NCBI RefSeq assembly: GCF_018199995.1
Contig: NZ_CP073578.1
Span: 1,860,001-1,924,000, forward strand
Direction of reading: 5' to 3'
DNA: 64,000 nt
Source of the DNA: Photobacterium sp. GJ3
GTDB lineage: Bacteria; Pseudomonadota; Gammaproteobacteria; Enterobacterales; Vibrionaceae
The notes beneath the pieces were generated by a model that saw only the letters and a list, made by a program, of their open reading frames with translations, did no database searches and was not told where the DNA came from. The translations under genes and the position numbers were made by a program. Positions 28,160 to 37,560 of the stretch are shown here, in pieces (the first letter of the stretch is position 1; each line of letters starts with the position of its first letter).

Positions 28160-28348
28160 CTACTTGAACTGATTTGACAGGGGATCGTACCGAAATCCCA
28201 AGGCTGCCATTTTGTCCCGCAGCGCTTGCTGATCAACGTCATAACGACTGGCAAGTTCTTCAATCGTGTCACATTCTAAGCGCAGCTTTTCATTCACGAT
28301 ACCCAGTACAATATTGCCATCCATACTGAGCAGGTTGCTGATTTCCAC
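28160..28348 (-). CDS. DUF4250 domain protein (62 aa)
   Basis: The start is set at GTG 28348 because GGAGGAGGG lies 5-10 bases upstream and the DUF4250 homology begins there (VEISNLLSMDGNIVLGIVN). The upstream in-frame extension to 28432 lacks this support. The conserved pattern of a short N-terminal segment, an EELASRYDVDQQALRDKMAALG helix pair and a YDPLSNQF end fits the family. The function is unknown; the shape suggests a small DNA- or protein-binding helix-turn-helix. Confidence 0.75.
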   Translation of the reverse strand: MEISNLLSMDGNIVLGIVNEKLRLECDTIEELASRYDVDQQALRDKMAALGFRYDPLSNQFK

Positions 28349-28532
28349 ATGCCCTCCTCCGGCCAAAATGCCGTCTGCATATCCACCCGCCAGACAAAAC
28401 TGACTTCCCGTAACCAAAGCATGGGGCTGCATTCAGAGCCAGCGGAACAGGTGATGTCTGCGATGACCTTGCTTCTTGTCATGCTTTTAGCATAGACACT
28501 TCACACAGACACTGCATGCGGAATCTGAGCCG

Positions 28533-29213
28533 TTAGATGAACGACAGTTGTAATCCAACCGAGCCAGACAGCAGCAGCGCAGCAAAGAGCAGTTGCCAGA
28601 AGTTGACGGTTTTGCTCAGCAAAATATGACCGCCCCAGACCACCTGGGCAGCAATCAGAAGCACCAAGGCTGCACAGATTGCCAGCACGTCCGCTTCTAC
28701 AACGGATACGGGCAGACCATAAAGCACCCAAAGCAGCAACAAGACACTCAGCATGGCACTCAGTAACCCAACCGCAGGTAACACACGGTGGAACGCTTGC
28801 AGCCGGGTTCTCGCTTGGGTCAGCAGCACATGCGCCAGCAACGAACCCAGTAAGGCGATGGCGACAAAACTCATTCCGGCAACGGGTAATGTGCGTTCAG
28901 AGGCCATCATCAGCCAGCACACACCCGCCAGACCTGATGCCGTATACAGTGCCCATAAGGGTCCGGCATCCCGGGTTTTTCCTGTTTTCACCTGAAACGC
29001 AAACCAGGCTAAAGCCAGCAGGGGGAGCACCGCAACAGGCGAAACGATGGCAACCAGTAACCACCCCACCAGTAGAATCGGCAAGGTTTTGTGCACACGC
29101 CCGCGCTGACCGGGACAGATTTCCCCTTGGGTCAGAACCAGTGTCAAAATCAGTTGTGCTCCCAATAAAGCAGGGATCAAGAACGTACTATAGGCAATCG
29201 TCATAAATATCAT
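28533..29213 (-). CDS. Multi-pass membrane protein of unknown function
   Basis: 226 residues, almost wholly hydrophobic, with about seven TM helices and short charged loops (for example TGKTRDAGP and TQARTRLQAFHR). ATG at 29204 or 29213. No family was recognised. It is single-copy and flanked by unrelated genes. The gap 28349-28532 on its 3' side holds no supported feature. Confidence 0.65.
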   Translation of the reverse strand: MIFMTIAYSTFLIPALLGAQLILTLVLTQGEICPGQRGRVHKTLPILLVGWLLVAIVSPVAVLPLLALAWFAFQVKTGKTRDAGPLWALYTASGLAGVCWLMMASERTLPVAGMSFVAIALLGSLLAHVLLTQARTRLQAFHRVLPAVGLLSAMLSVLLLLWVLYGLPVSVVEADVLAICAALVLLIAAQVVWGGHILLSKTVNFWQLLFAALLLSGSVGLQLSFI

Positions 29214-29468
29214 GAATACAAAAGGCTGATAAAAAACCGCGGCATTATATCAGACATTCACAAGGAAACCCTTCGCCGGAGAGCATCGCTGAAGAGACTT
29301 GTTTTGTATTCCATTGCAGAATTCAGTCAGATAACCGTCCGCCATCAGTCATTTTTCCGTACAAATTTTCGAGTGGCTCACACCGTTTCGCATCCTGTAT
29401 ATGAATCAAGATCACGGTTTTAGGTGCGGTCATGTAGAATAATTGTCCAATTATAATAATGACGGACG

Positions 29469-30740
29469 ATGACCGTCTGTTTTCTTCAACAGATGTCGGC
29501 TGAGCTGGAAGCAAAGATGATATCGACTTTTAACCGTTTTCACAGACAACTGTGCCAGTCTCTCAAACTCTATGTTCCCGATTTATGGAGCGCGAAAGCA
29601 CACAGTCAAAGTTTTCAGAATACACGGAGCGGATACCTGCGCAGCCGGATTTCCTTGCTGTGTATTGTCTGGGCCGTGCTGATCATTGCATGGATCCCGT
29701 TTGACTTCTTCTATCTGGACGATAGCGAAGAAATACGGATCGTCATTGCCCGACTCATGCTGGCCACTTTTCTGCTTCTGATTGCACGCTTCAATGAATC
29801 GCACACCACACTGTGGCAATCCCAGTGTTGCCTGATGCTTCTGGTCACCGGGCTGAACCTGTTTTATTGCTACTGTATTTGGGTGCTCGGCTTTCCGAAG
29901 GTGTACAGCGGTTTTGAATATGGCTATACGCTCCTCCCGATCCTGCATGTTGCGATTCTGACGATTCTTCCGATCACCCTAAAGGAAAGCCTGTGTTTGC
30001 TGGCACTGACAGCAGTGACAGAAATCGTTGTTGATGCTCAGGCAGGCACCCTGCACACACCGGAAACGCTGGCCAACTACTGGCTTCAGAATGTCCTTGC
30101 GATCATGGTGATCTGGTCACAATTATCCAAACTCTACATGCTGATGCGCCTTTACCGGCAAGCAACACTGGATCCGCTCACGGGTATCTACAACCGACGG
30201 ATGCTGATGCAGCAAGCACAAAAATCACTGGATGCCTGTCAGGCAAAACGCCAGCCTTTTTCACTGCTGCTGTTCGATATTGACCGCTTCAAACGCATCA
30301 ATGACTCCTGGGGTCATGGCATTGGGGATAAAGTGCTCAGAGGATTTGCGGACCATTTGCAACAGTCTTCACGGAAAACCGACTTGTTTGGCCGCTACGG
30401 TGGTGAGGAATTTATTCTATGCCTGCCCTACTGTGATACGTTTTCCGCGCAGAAAATCGCAGGCCGGATGCTGCAAGAGATTCGTGATTTAGCAATATCA
30501 ACGGATATCGAAGATACACAAATTGCCATTACGGCATGTATTGGCATTGCGACCTTTACCCCGGGTGACAGCCTGATGGCCATGATTGATCGGGCAGACC
30601 GCGCTTTATACGAGTGTAAAGATGCCGGACGTGACTGTTTCCGTTTTCATCCGCATGGCTATCGTCCATCCGAACGGGATCGGCGTAAGTCACAGGAAGC
30701 ACACGCTAAAAGTGCACCGCAGGTTGTTGTGGTGGAATAG
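29469..30740 (+). CDS. Membrane diguanylate cyclase (active GGEEF, I-site present)
   Basis: Up to 423 residues; ATG 29517 (407 aa, GGAAGC upstream) is an alternative start. About six N-terminal TM helices (about 60-230) form an uncharacterised sensory membrane domain. The C-terminal GGDEF domain (about 245-400) has DPLTGIYNRRML, FDIDRFKRINDSWGHGIGD and an intact GGEEF in GRYGGEEFILCLP. An RKTD inhibitory I-site lies five residues before it. It should make c-di-GMP from GTP with product inhibition, in contrast to the degenerate paralogue at 25323-26999. Confidence 0.92.
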   Translation: MTVCFLQQMSAELEAKMISTFNRFHRQLCQSLKLYVPDLWSAKAHSQSFQNTRSGYLRSRISLLCIVWAVLIIAWIPFDFFYLDDSEEIRIVIARLMLATFLLLIARFNESHTTLWQSQCCLMLLVTGLNLFYCYCIWVLGFPKVYSGFEYGYTLLPILHVAILTILPITLKESLCLLALTAVTEIVVDAQAGTLHTPETLANYWLQNVLAIMVIWSQLSKLYMLMRLYRQATLDPLTGIYNRRMLMQQAQKSLDACQAKRQPFSLLLFDIDRFKRINDSWGHGIGDKVLRGFADHLQQSSRKTDLFGRYGGEEFILCLPYCDTFSAQKIAGRMLQEIRDLAISTDIEDTQIAITACIGIATFTPGDSLMAMIDRADRALYECKDAGRDCFRFHPHGYRPSERDRRKSQEAHAKSAPQVVVVE

Positions 30741-30756
30741 AGCGCCTAAAATGATG

Positions 30757-30788
30757 AATCTGGCTGGGCCATAGCTCCCAGCCAGATT
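30757..30788 (+). terminator. Strong hairpin downstream of the diguanylate cyclase
   Basis: Perfect 12-bp stem AATCTGGCTGGG / CCCAGCCAGATT with an 8-base loop, 17 bp past the stop codon. No long T-run follows, so it may end or stabilise the transcript. Confidence 0.65.
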
Positions 30789-31238
30789 GGTTAGAAATGA
30801 CGACGACAACCCTTTCAAAAGCCGAAAAAATATACACGACACGACTCAGGAGGAGCATGCAATATCCCCGAGCATCCTGTCTTGGTTTACCGATTCATTT
30901 TGAGTGCGACAGGGACTGTTCATTCACCAGTGATCGAGTGATCCCTCGAACAATCACCATTTCAAACGGAAGATAACAAAATGGTTTTCCTGCAAGAATG
31001 ATGCTTTCAGCATTCTTGGTGAAAGATCATGCATTCAACATCTCCAACATTGAATCATGAGAAGCGCATTCAGCCAATGATACATGCCATCCCCCGGAAT
31101 CATCCTGTTGCCCTTCTTGATGGATCGACCTGAGACACAGATTTATCCGGAACAGGACTATTGTGAGGCCCCTTGTCTGGCATGCTGTTTTTCCCCTGAG
31201 ATTTGAGTCAAGCAGCCATCCGCAAAACGCACCCATGG
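30789..31238. other. Gene-free stretch at the left edge of the accessory block
   Basis: About 450 bp with only short open frames and no convincing start or family. It marks the change from ordinary chromosome to the one-strand accessory block. I see no attachment site, integrase remnant or RNA gene. Confidence 0.45.
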
Positions 31239-31789
31239 TCAATGTGCGGCAAACATATCTTTGTAGGACTGAGTTTCAATATCCGCATCCGACAGACCAA
31301 ACTGACTGGCAAGCGCAATCAATGCTTCTCTGTAGGCAGACAATCTGGTTTCATCATCCGTCATGATGGCAAATTCAGCAAAATCGCCAATGCCATAGAG
31401 AGAATCGACCGTAATGTGGAATTGGCCAATAAAATAGATACTTCGCGTCTTCGTTGCCCTGAGCACAACCCGATAACCCAACGTCTGGAGCATCCGTTTG
31501 GCATTGTCCGCATTCGTGATATTCGTCGCTTCACAACGGTCTGCTTCGGGACCTTTCACTATCCAGAGCTTGATCCCCGAAGGTTCCATCGTTCTGATAC
31601 ACAGACTCTTATTCTGCGTGCGCAGCGTGTTCTCAGGCGTATCGAAATAGCAATCAGATTCTTTCTGTATTGTCTTCAAGCATCACTTCATGTGGCATTC
31701 GCTTTAAACGTTCGAGAAACGTCGATTTCGACACCAGCCTGTACTTCAATTCAACTTCGTATTTTCCCTGAAAATGTTGATTGCTCATC
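31239..31789 (-). pseudogene. CYTH-domain protein (class IV adenylate cyclase-like), frameshifted
   Basis: Reading from ATG 31789, the first frame encodes MSNQHFQGKYEVELKYRL..., with the CYTH signature ExExK (EVELK), and stops at 31654. The rest of the protein is in a second frame starting by 31679: SDCYFDTPENTLR, SLCIRT, LWIVKGPE, RCEATNI, YFIGQFHITVDSLYGIGDFAEFA and a C-terminal helix. Joined, the two give about 180 residues, the usual CyaB/CYTH length, with all the acidic and basic tunnel motifs. One extra base (or two lost) near 31657-31667 explains the break. The intact family cleaves ATP or other triphosphorylated substrates. It is either a decayed gene or a sequencing error. Confidence 0.8.
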
Positions 31790-31835
31790 CAAGTACACTC
31801 CTCCCAAAGTGGCTATCCTACCATGCCTGACCCTG

Positions 31836-32364
31836 TCAGATGCGTCGGAGTGATTGGTTGAAAGATGCCTGAGCAAGTACAGATCTGACAAAAGCCGATT
31901 TTTTACGCCGGTATGCAGTCTGGGACCAGCCACTGCAGGATAATTTCAGAGCATTGTATTGCGCGACGAGGCAAGGATTCGAACGCAACTGATCGCGGAA
32001 CACTAAAAAATCTTCAAATTCAGAGCCAAGTGAGACGACCTGTAAGGCCACATCATCCCCGGTCGTGGACGTTAACATGCACAGTTCCGCAGTTCTTAAC
32101 GTGTCGCTTTTCACCTGAAAACCTAACGGAACCAGGCATTGGATGGCAGGTTCTAGTTCGTGTGATTCAACACCGATAAAGATGTAGATCCCCCTTCGAT
32201 ACCGCATTCGGGATCGAGGAGGCACCGATATGCTCAACGCATGCATCGGGCAACCGTTTTTTAATTTCACGTTCATAGTGAAGAAAGAGCACTTCACAAG
32301 ACGTCTGATAAGCTTCAGCACGATAGAATTCCATTGCTTTCCTGGAAAAATATACTGTCCTCAT
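31836..32364 (-). pseudogene. GrpB (UPF0157) family protein, frameshifted
   Basis: The first frame from ATG 32364 reads ...FLHYEREIKKRLPDACVEHIGASSIPNAVSKGDL and stops at 32167. The family motif continues in another frame as IFIGVESHELEPAIQCLVPLGF and FEDFLVFRDQLRSNP...LVAQYNALK, the usual C-terminal part. EHIGASSIP-SKGDL-IFIGV equals the GrpB nucleotidyltransferase-like core (EHIGSTSVPGLxAKPIIDIxIGV in relatives). The shift lies near 32178-32190. Joined length is about 175 aa, normal for the family. It is the second frameshifted gene in a row. Confidence 0.75.
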
Positions 32365-32390
32365 CCGTCGTTCGGGTGAATCACGTCCCC

Positions 32391-32936
32391 TCAGTCACAG
32401 TTGAACAACTGGCTGACGGATGCCGGTGACGATAATTTTTTTTCGTAAAACTGAACAGGCATGCCCTGATAAGCGCCCTGCTCTCGTCGCTCAAATCCAA
32501 GTTTCAACAGAATATGATGGGAAGCAGCATTCTGAAGATCAACCAGCGCAATAATGTGCTGATAACCCATCTGCAGCGCAAAAGACAAGACAGCATGACT
32601 GGCTTCTTCTGCATACCCCTTGCCCCGCGCAGAGGTTTTCAGCCTGTATCCAAGTTCGACGGCATCCTGCCCCTTGTCAGGAAACGACTCTATCCCACAA
32701 TAGCCAATGAGTTCATCCGACACCGTCTCAATCACAGCCAGCTTCCCTATCCCTTTCACTGAAAAAGCACGGACAAGCGCTTCAAATCTGGATTCGGCTT
32801 GCTGCTGTGACATTGAACCTGTGGGTGAAAAAGCCATAAAATCAGGATCCATCAATAGCGGAATAACCTGTTGATGGTCTTCCTTGATAAATTTCCTAAG
32901 CGTTAAACGAGATGTTTGAATCACGATTGCCTCCAT
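32391..32936 (-). CDS. GNAT acetyltransferase (RimJ/RimL-like)
   Basis: 181 residues. IQTSRLTLRKFIKEDHQQVIPLLMDPDFMAF is the usual N-terminal start of the RimJ/RimL branch; LIGYCGIESFP, VELGYRLKTSARGKGYAEEASHAVL gives motif A (acetyl-CoA pyrophosphate loop), and NAASHHILLKLGFERR motif B. It N-acetylates a small molecule or a protein N-terminus; the substrate is unknown. The start follows GGAGGC. One of six full-length GNAT genes in this block (a seventh survives as a remnant). Confidence 0.88.
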   Translation of the reverse strand: MEAIVIQTSRLTLRKFIKEDHQQVIPLLMDPDFMAFSPTGSMSQQQAESRFEALVRAFSVKGIGKLAVIETVSDELIGYCGIESFPDKGQDAVELGYRLKTSARGKGYAEEASHAVLSFALQMGYQHIIALVDLQNAASHHILLKLGFERREQGAYQGMPVQFYEKKLSSPASVSQLFNCD

Positions 32937-33008
32937 GCACCCATCGGTTTATCAGCATCATGCCCTTAAAGCACGATGAAGGACTTCAAGGTTCAATCAA
33001 TGAACCAA

Positions 33009-33320
33009 TTAATATTCCCCGGAAACAACGATTTCATGACCTGAGTGTTCAATCACAAAAGCAACCGACCCTTCAGCATTTTGAAATCCAACGGAGCAAA
33101 TGGCCATTGAACCTGAGCCACATGTAATTTCGGGGTACTCGTCATCCATCGAGGTTTCGTCCTCTGCCTGAGGGACAACGGTCCAGCCCTGTGCGATCAT
33201 TTCACTTTTCACGACACTGTATTTTTTTCCTTGATACTGTGAAAAGTCGGATTCATCCGCGCAGGTCATCGTACTAAAGCCAAACATTACAGCGATGAAT
33301 AAACTCTTTTTCAATCTCAC
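33009..33320 (-). CDS. Small secreted protein of unknown function
   Basis: 103 residues with a signal peptide (MRLKKSLFIAVMFGFSTMTC, cleavage near A21) and a mature domain with two Cys (ITCGSGSMAICSVGF) that could form a disulfide. The mature sequence begins SDFSQYQGKKYSVVKSEM. No family recognised; the pattern (short domain, YxxVKSxMIxQGW) resembles small periplasmic proteins of other accessory regions. Confidence 0.65.
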   Translation of the reverse strand: MRLKKSLFIAVMFGFSTMTCADESDFSQYQGKKYSVVKSEMIAQGWTVVPQAEDETSMDDEYPEITCGSGSMAICSVGFQNAEGSVAFVIEHSGHEIVVSGEY

Positions 33321-33388
33321 GGATCTCTTCTTTCATTTTTACTGCCTAAAAATATACATTCAGACATGTCACTCACCGAAACTGTGAC

Positions 33389-33607
33389 TCATTCATTTTC
33401 GACTGTCTTTCTGCCACAGTTTTCACAAATGATATGACGTGAAAACTCGTCCATCGCTGCCAAAAACGGCCCCACAGCCAAGCCTTTGATAAAACCAGCG
33501 ATAAACTCCTTGTACTTTCGATGGTTAGATTCAGCAAAAGCGCTCGGATTTCTGATCAGAACGATGATGTGACGAGACTTCGTCTGACATGTTGAACATG
33601 GATACAT
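33389..33607 (-). CDS. Small zinc-ribbon-like protein
   Basis: 72 residues from ATG 33607; the frame extends to 33679. Two Cys pairs, CSTC near the N-terminus and CENCG at the C-terminus, could bind one zinc ion. The middle is a hydrophobic/helical stretch (FIAGFIKGLAVGPFLAAMDEF). Function unknown. The gap 33680-33925 between this gene and the DUF2071 gene shows no supported feature. Confidence 0.55.
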   Translation of the reverse strand: MYPCSTCQTKSRHIIVLIRNPSAFAESNHRKYKEFIAGFIKGLAVGPFLAAMDEFSRHIICENCGRKTVENE

Positions 33608-33925
33608 CTCTATTTGGTGTAGCACGTACTTTCTCCCGAATACAACGCCGCCATAAATCCCATTCATCGACCCCTGCACAATGAGGGATATCTGATTTCA
33701 GGTTCATGAATCGCAGGCAATTCACCATGTCGTTTTCACATGGAATAAGCTAAAAATCGCTTCAGTGTCCATGGCAAGGATCCACAGGACAAGCTGTTGA
33801 TCTGTATACCCTCAAAATTCTGAAGGAATCACACACGATGAGCAAATAATTGATTCATCAGAATAAATCAGCCAATGCCATTCTGATGAGCGCTGAGAGG
33901 TTCAACGCAATGCGTTGTTTATCGG

Positions 33926-34714
33926 TTACCCAATGACTTGCGGAGGCAGATAAATCGTAAATTCATTCAATGGCTCAACTAAGACACTGTAAGGTGCGTT
34001 TTGCTCCGATTCTTTTACAATCCCCAGGTCAGATAAAAGCTTGAATTTTGCTGATTTTAATTGAGCTGGCTTCACTTTCAATTCATGGTGCCAGACCCGG
34101 TAAGTTCCCAGCTGATGATCTCTGCGATAATAAAATCCAGCCAGAGGGTGTGTCAGATAAACGAGTGCCGACTCAGTATCAGGAAAACCAACAAAATTGA
34201 ACGCATCCGTCTCTGATTGCACCAAATCAACCGAAGCTTCAGCCCAATCCGATGTCGTTTCCATATGATACTTTTCATACAGCCCTGTGAGCTCGTTCAA
34301 ACGACAATCGAAACGAACTTTCCCCGCATGCCAAGGCAGATTCCACAGATATCTCGGCACCGATAAAGTCCAGGAATCAAGCGTTGTCCCCAGAAACCAC
34401 ACACAACGCTCGCCTGTGTAAGAATCGATAATATATATACGATAGTTTGTTTGACCCATTGTAAATTTAGGGAATGGAAAAACAGCCGAAGTAAAATCAA
34501 CATCAATAAATGGAACCACGGAGATCAACCCCATTTCCTGATGATTGATTTCAACGGTATCTAATCGGAATCGTTCAGGAAATAATCCTTGAAATCGCTC
34601 AGCCGGTACAGCATAAGTAATGATCGCGAAATGCTTCAAACCACATAGCACATCCATACCTTTTGGCTGTGGTCTCTCGGTCAAGTAATCTTTAAACTGC
34701 CTTGGTTCTTGCAT
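33926..34714 (-). CDS. DUF2071 family protein (acetoacetate-decarboxylase-like fold)
   Basis: 262 residues. FAIITYAVPAERFQGLFPERF and MGLISVVPFIDVDF are the expected N-terminal motifs, followed by NYRIYIIDSYTGERCVWFLGTTLDS and SVPRYLWNLPWH. The family is predicted to have the acetoacetate-decarboxylase-like fold but no known reaction. The gene is monocistronic with normal length and no visible damage. Confidence 0.82.
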   Translation of the reverse strand: MQEPRQFKDYLTERPQPKGMDVLCGLKHFAIITYAVPAERFQGLFPERFRLDTVEINHQEMGLISVVPFIDVDFTSAVFPFPKFTMGQTNYRIYIIDSYTGERCVWFLGTTLDSWTLSVPRYLWNLPWHAGKVRFDCRLNELTGLYEKYHMETTSDWAEASVDLVQSETDAFNFVGFPDTESALVYLTHPLAGFYYRRDHQLGTYRVWHHELKVKPAQLKSAKFKLLSDLGIVKESEQNAPYSVLVEPLNEFTIYLPPQVIG

Positions 34715-34834
34715 CAGACCTCCTCTTCAACAATACGAAATCAGCAAAGACACGGATGACAACATCTTAAAATAAAACGATGCGACTGAAAGGATCGCTC
34801 AGCAGCCCCAGGCCCATATTCTTCTGATCCTTGG

Positions 34835-35389
34835 CTATGCCCGACTGATTCTCTCCAGGATAAACGCGGCCCTTTCCTGAACAGAGCATTTGGGAACCTC
34901 AATCAGTTCATAGCCAAATTTTTGATAGGCTTTCACCATTTCCCGGTAGGTTGCAACAGCCGTATGAAAATCTTGTTTCCGCTCTGCATCTTTGTTGTAA
35001 ATCGATTCCCAGGGCGGAAAAATGAAGACATTCTGATCGTAAATCAACTCATGGCAGCTTGTTAACAACTGCGCTGAAACAGGAATGCCTTCCAGTTGAC
35101 TGTATCCGTATGAGTCAATCACACTTCGGTCAAAGAAGGTCGTCTCAGCATGGCTATCCGCTGCGTACTGGTTCATCTCGGCCAGAACCATTTCATCACG
35201 AAAGGCCACTTTATCCATCCAGGGCAATGCTGTCCCCTGCTGTTCAACTTGCTTTTGGATGACTTGGCGGCCCACTTCGGTTGCTGTCTGATAACCCAAA
35301 TGCTTCAAATAGGTGATCACAGCGGTTTTCCCGGCACCGGGTCCACCCGTGAAAACAATGCGATGGTTCACTAAAACCTCTTCATTCAA
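34835..35389 (-). CDS. P-loop NTPase/kinase-like AAA family protein
   Basis: 184 residues. Walker A FTGGPGAGKTAV near residue 15, a TEVGRQVIQKQ helix, a DRS motif (FFDRSVIDSYGYS) like that of nucleotide or nicotinamide-ribose kinases, and FIFPPWESIYNKDAERKQDF, typical of the AAA_28 family. It likely phosphorylates or binds a small nucleotide-like substrate, but none can be named. Start MNEEVLVNHR; length normal. Confidence 0.8.
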   Translation of the reverse strand: MNEEVLVNHRIVFTGGPGAGKTAVITYLKHLGYQTATEVGRQVIQKQVEQQGTALPWMDKVAFRDEMVLAEMNQYAADSHAETTFFDRSVIDSYGYSQLEGIPVSAQLLTSCHELIYDQNVFIFPPWESIYNKDAERKQDFHTAVATYREMVKAYQKFGYELIEVPKCSVQERAAFILERISRA

Positions 35390-35482
35390 AACGAAGTATG
35401 GAAAGCTTTCTTCAACACACTCTTGCGGAAACCACAGTGTTGTCCAACTCGCCGGAAGGCAGGCGTCTGCTTGAATGACTTA

Positions 35483-36367
35483 TCACACAGAAATTGACTG
35501 CATTCCAAACGTGTGGGCCTCACCACCGACCCTGACTTTGATCACGGTCTGATCGTCCGACTCAACAGTCGCTGTAATTCTGGAAACACAGTTCATTGCC
35601 CGCCCTTGCTCGAAAATGAAATCATTCGAATGCTCACCACGACAGTGCTTGGTTAAATAACATGCCAGTGCGCCACTGGCACTGCCCGTGGCTGACTCCT
35701 CCGGAATGCCAAACAAAGGTGCAAAATTTCGGCAACTGGCCGTCAAGCCACTGTCTTTCTCACACAATTCGAAAGCATGGAGACCCACAAGATCATGCGC
35801 TTTACAGAAGTCAGATAATAACGTTTCATTCACTTGGATTTTGTCCAGATACCCATGCGGTACAGGAACAATCAGATCAGGTAAGCCGGTTGAAATCACT
35901 TCGTTCGGTAACTGTGTCGATTCAAGAACCGTTTTATCAATGCCAATGAGCGCCGATATCGTCTCAGGATTAAATTCACCCAGGTATTCAGGTAACGCCT
36001 GCGCCATCACGATATGCCCCTGAGGCGCGATTGTGACGTTAAGTAAACCGGCTTTCGTCCGTTGAATATATTGCCCTTCGGTTACGATCCCTTTGTGATA
36101 CAGTGTTGAAAAAGCCGCTAAGGTTGCGTGGCCACAAAAATCTACTTCACCCGTCACCGTAAAGAAGGATAACGCAAAGTCGACTTCATTATCCTGAGAC
36201 ACAAAGGCTGTTTCAGAGTAACCAACCGCTTGTGCAATGATTAATTTTTCCTGGCGAGTTAAGTCATCAGCGTGCAACACCACACCCGCAGGATTGCCTC
36301 CGGTTTCATTTACGGTAAAGGAGTTCACCAGATACGCTTCAACGTTTTTCAATTTAACTTTCTCCAT
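35483..36367 (-). CDS. PhzF family isomerase-like protein
   Basis: 294 residues. FTVNETGGNPAGVVL, with the conserved NPAGV, and AQAVGYSETAFV (the catalytic Glu of PhzF-type isomerases is in the ET part of SETAFV), then GEVDFCGHATLAAF and the second-domain loop ESATGSASGALACYL. The fold is diaminopimelate-epimerase-like. Family members catalyse proton-transfer isomerisations, but only PhzF has a known phenazine role, and no phenazine genes are here. The start follows GAAAG upstream. Confidence 0.9.
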   Translation of the reverse strand: MEKVKLKNVEAYLVNSFTVNETGGNPAGVVLHADDLTRQEKLIIAQAVGYSETAFVSQDNEVDFALSFFTVTGEVDFCGHATLAAFSTLYHKGIVTEGQYIQRTKAGLLNVTIAPQGHIVMAQALPEYLGEFNPETISALIGIDKTVLESTQLPNEVISTGLPDLIVPVPHGYLDKIQVNETLLSDFCKAHDLVGLHAFELCEKDSGLTASCRNFAPLFGIPEESATGSASGALACYLTKHCRGEHSNDFIFEQGRAMNCVSRITATVESDDQTVIKVRVGGEAHTFGMQSISV

Positions 36368-36448
36368 GGAGCAATAGGATTGCAGTCAGCCAGGCATTGC
36401 CCACTCTTCTGCTGCAAACTGAAAAATAAAGTACGCTTCTTGAACGAT

Positions 36449-36961
36449 TTATTCGCCGAGCATCTTACACAGAATGTGTGATTGTGCCTTAAACCCCAGC
36501 TTCTCATAAAAGTGTTGGGCTGGCTGGTTAAAAGCCATCACCTCAAGCCTGATTTGCGCCGCGCCCTGGCTTTTAGCCCAGCGGCTACAGGCCTGCATCA
36601 GTTCAGTACCAACGCCGGAAGTCCGGCAGTTTTCATCAACAACGATCGTCCCAACACGGCAGATCGGGCAGCGAACAAGAAATGGAATCGCCTCATTCTT
36701 CGAGATGAATGCCGTGAGAAAACCGACAACACGATTCTCAATTTCTGCAACCAAGAATAACCGCGACGGATCACTCAGAGCGTGCTTTAAAAATTCTTTA
36801 TCCGCTTCAGAGGGCTTGATAAATGCTTCAGGTGCATTTTCAAAATGAAGCATACCTATTTGCTCATTCAAGACCAGTAATGCGGTTAAATCTGTTGTTT
36901 TTGCTTTTCTGATATTCATCATTTCCTTCGACATTGATATATCCTCATCACACAACAACAA
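36449..36961 (-). CDS. GNAT acetyltransferase
   Basis: Up to 170 residues; MMNIRKAKTTDLTALL within the first 20 codons is the likely functional start (family begins IRKAxxxD). Motif A is VGTIVVDENCRTSGVGTELMQACSRWAKSQG, motif B AFNQPAQHFYEKLGFK. Acetyl-CoA binding is thus expected; substrate unknown. It precedes a hypothetical gene by 18 bp on the same strand. Confidence 0.85.
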   Translation of the reverse strand: MLLCDEDISMSKEMMNIRKAKTTDLTALLVLNEQIGMLHFENAPEAFIKPSEADKEFLKHALSDPSRLFLVAEIENRVVGFLTAFISKNEAIPFLVRCPICRVGTIVVDENCRTSGVGTELMQACSRWAKSQGAAQIRLEVMAFNQPAQHFYEKLGFKAQSHILCKMLGE

Positions 36962-36979
36962 ATGAGCTCTTACAATATT

Positions 36980-37495
36980 TCATACAGCGTAATCTTTATC
37001 ATTCCTTGAATCGATCAACTGAACTCTGAAACCTTCAGATAAATTATATTGTTGAACAACCGACAAAACAGATTCTGTTTTCACGATAGAAGATATCATG
37101 AGAAAAAGCTGATCATACATACGATGTAACACCTCATAACACGTGTCATCAGGAAGGCCTTCGTGATAAGGAGTCAAATCAAAACTTAATGTGCTTAATA
37201 TTTCTTCAAGCTTTTCACTGGGCGAAACATCCACATTGTATAAATAGAATTTCCAATCTGTCGTATAGTAATCACTCTCTTTCTTCACCTTTTCTTCCCA
37301 GGCGTCTTCTCCTGTGACTAAGAAGTTAATGATAAACTCACACGCATGATCAGGGTTAAATTCAAAATCGATTACCTGAATTTCATAGTCAGCGAAAAAA
37401 TCGCGTTGACTATCAAGATAACTTGTCAGTTCTTTCAGTAATAACGGTTGATATTTATCAATCACATTGGTTTTAAAATTTTCAATATCAATCAT
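36980..37495 (-). CDS. Hypothetical acidic cytoplasmic protein
   Basis: 171 residues, rich in Asp, Glu, Tyr and Phe, with helical and strand pattern (MIDIENFKTNVIDKYQPLLLKEL, CEFIINFLVTGEDAWEEKVKK, FDLTPYHEGLPDDTCYEVLH). No signal or TM. It resembles small immunity- or inhibitor-like proteins found in accessory regions, but no toxin partner is next to it. AT-richer than the core genes. Confidence 0.6.
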   Translation of the reverse strand: MIDIENFKTNVIDKYQPLLLKELTSYLDSQRDFFADYEIQVIDFEFNPDHACEFIINFLVTGEDAWEEKVKKESDYYTTDWKFYLYNVDVSPSEKLEEILSTLSFDLTPYHEGLPDDTCYEVLHRMYDQLFLMISSIVKTESVLSVVQQYNLSEGFRVQLIDSRNDKDYAV

Positions 37496-37560
37496 ACTTC
37501 AATCTTTTGTGAGAACACAGACATAAAAACCATATCGTGCAAGGTATGGTTAAACGTAAC

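Noticed and set aside
31203-31853. 216-codon ORF on the plus strand over the CYTH pseudogene
   Set aside because: It is antisense to the CYTH homology on the minus strand and has no recognisable domain; it stays open only because the antisense frame is free of stops.
33531-33728. 65-codon ORF on the minus strand overlapping the small zinc-ribbon gene in another frame
   Set aside because: No motif or Shine-Dalgarno; the alternative frame has two Cys pairs and a plausible start.
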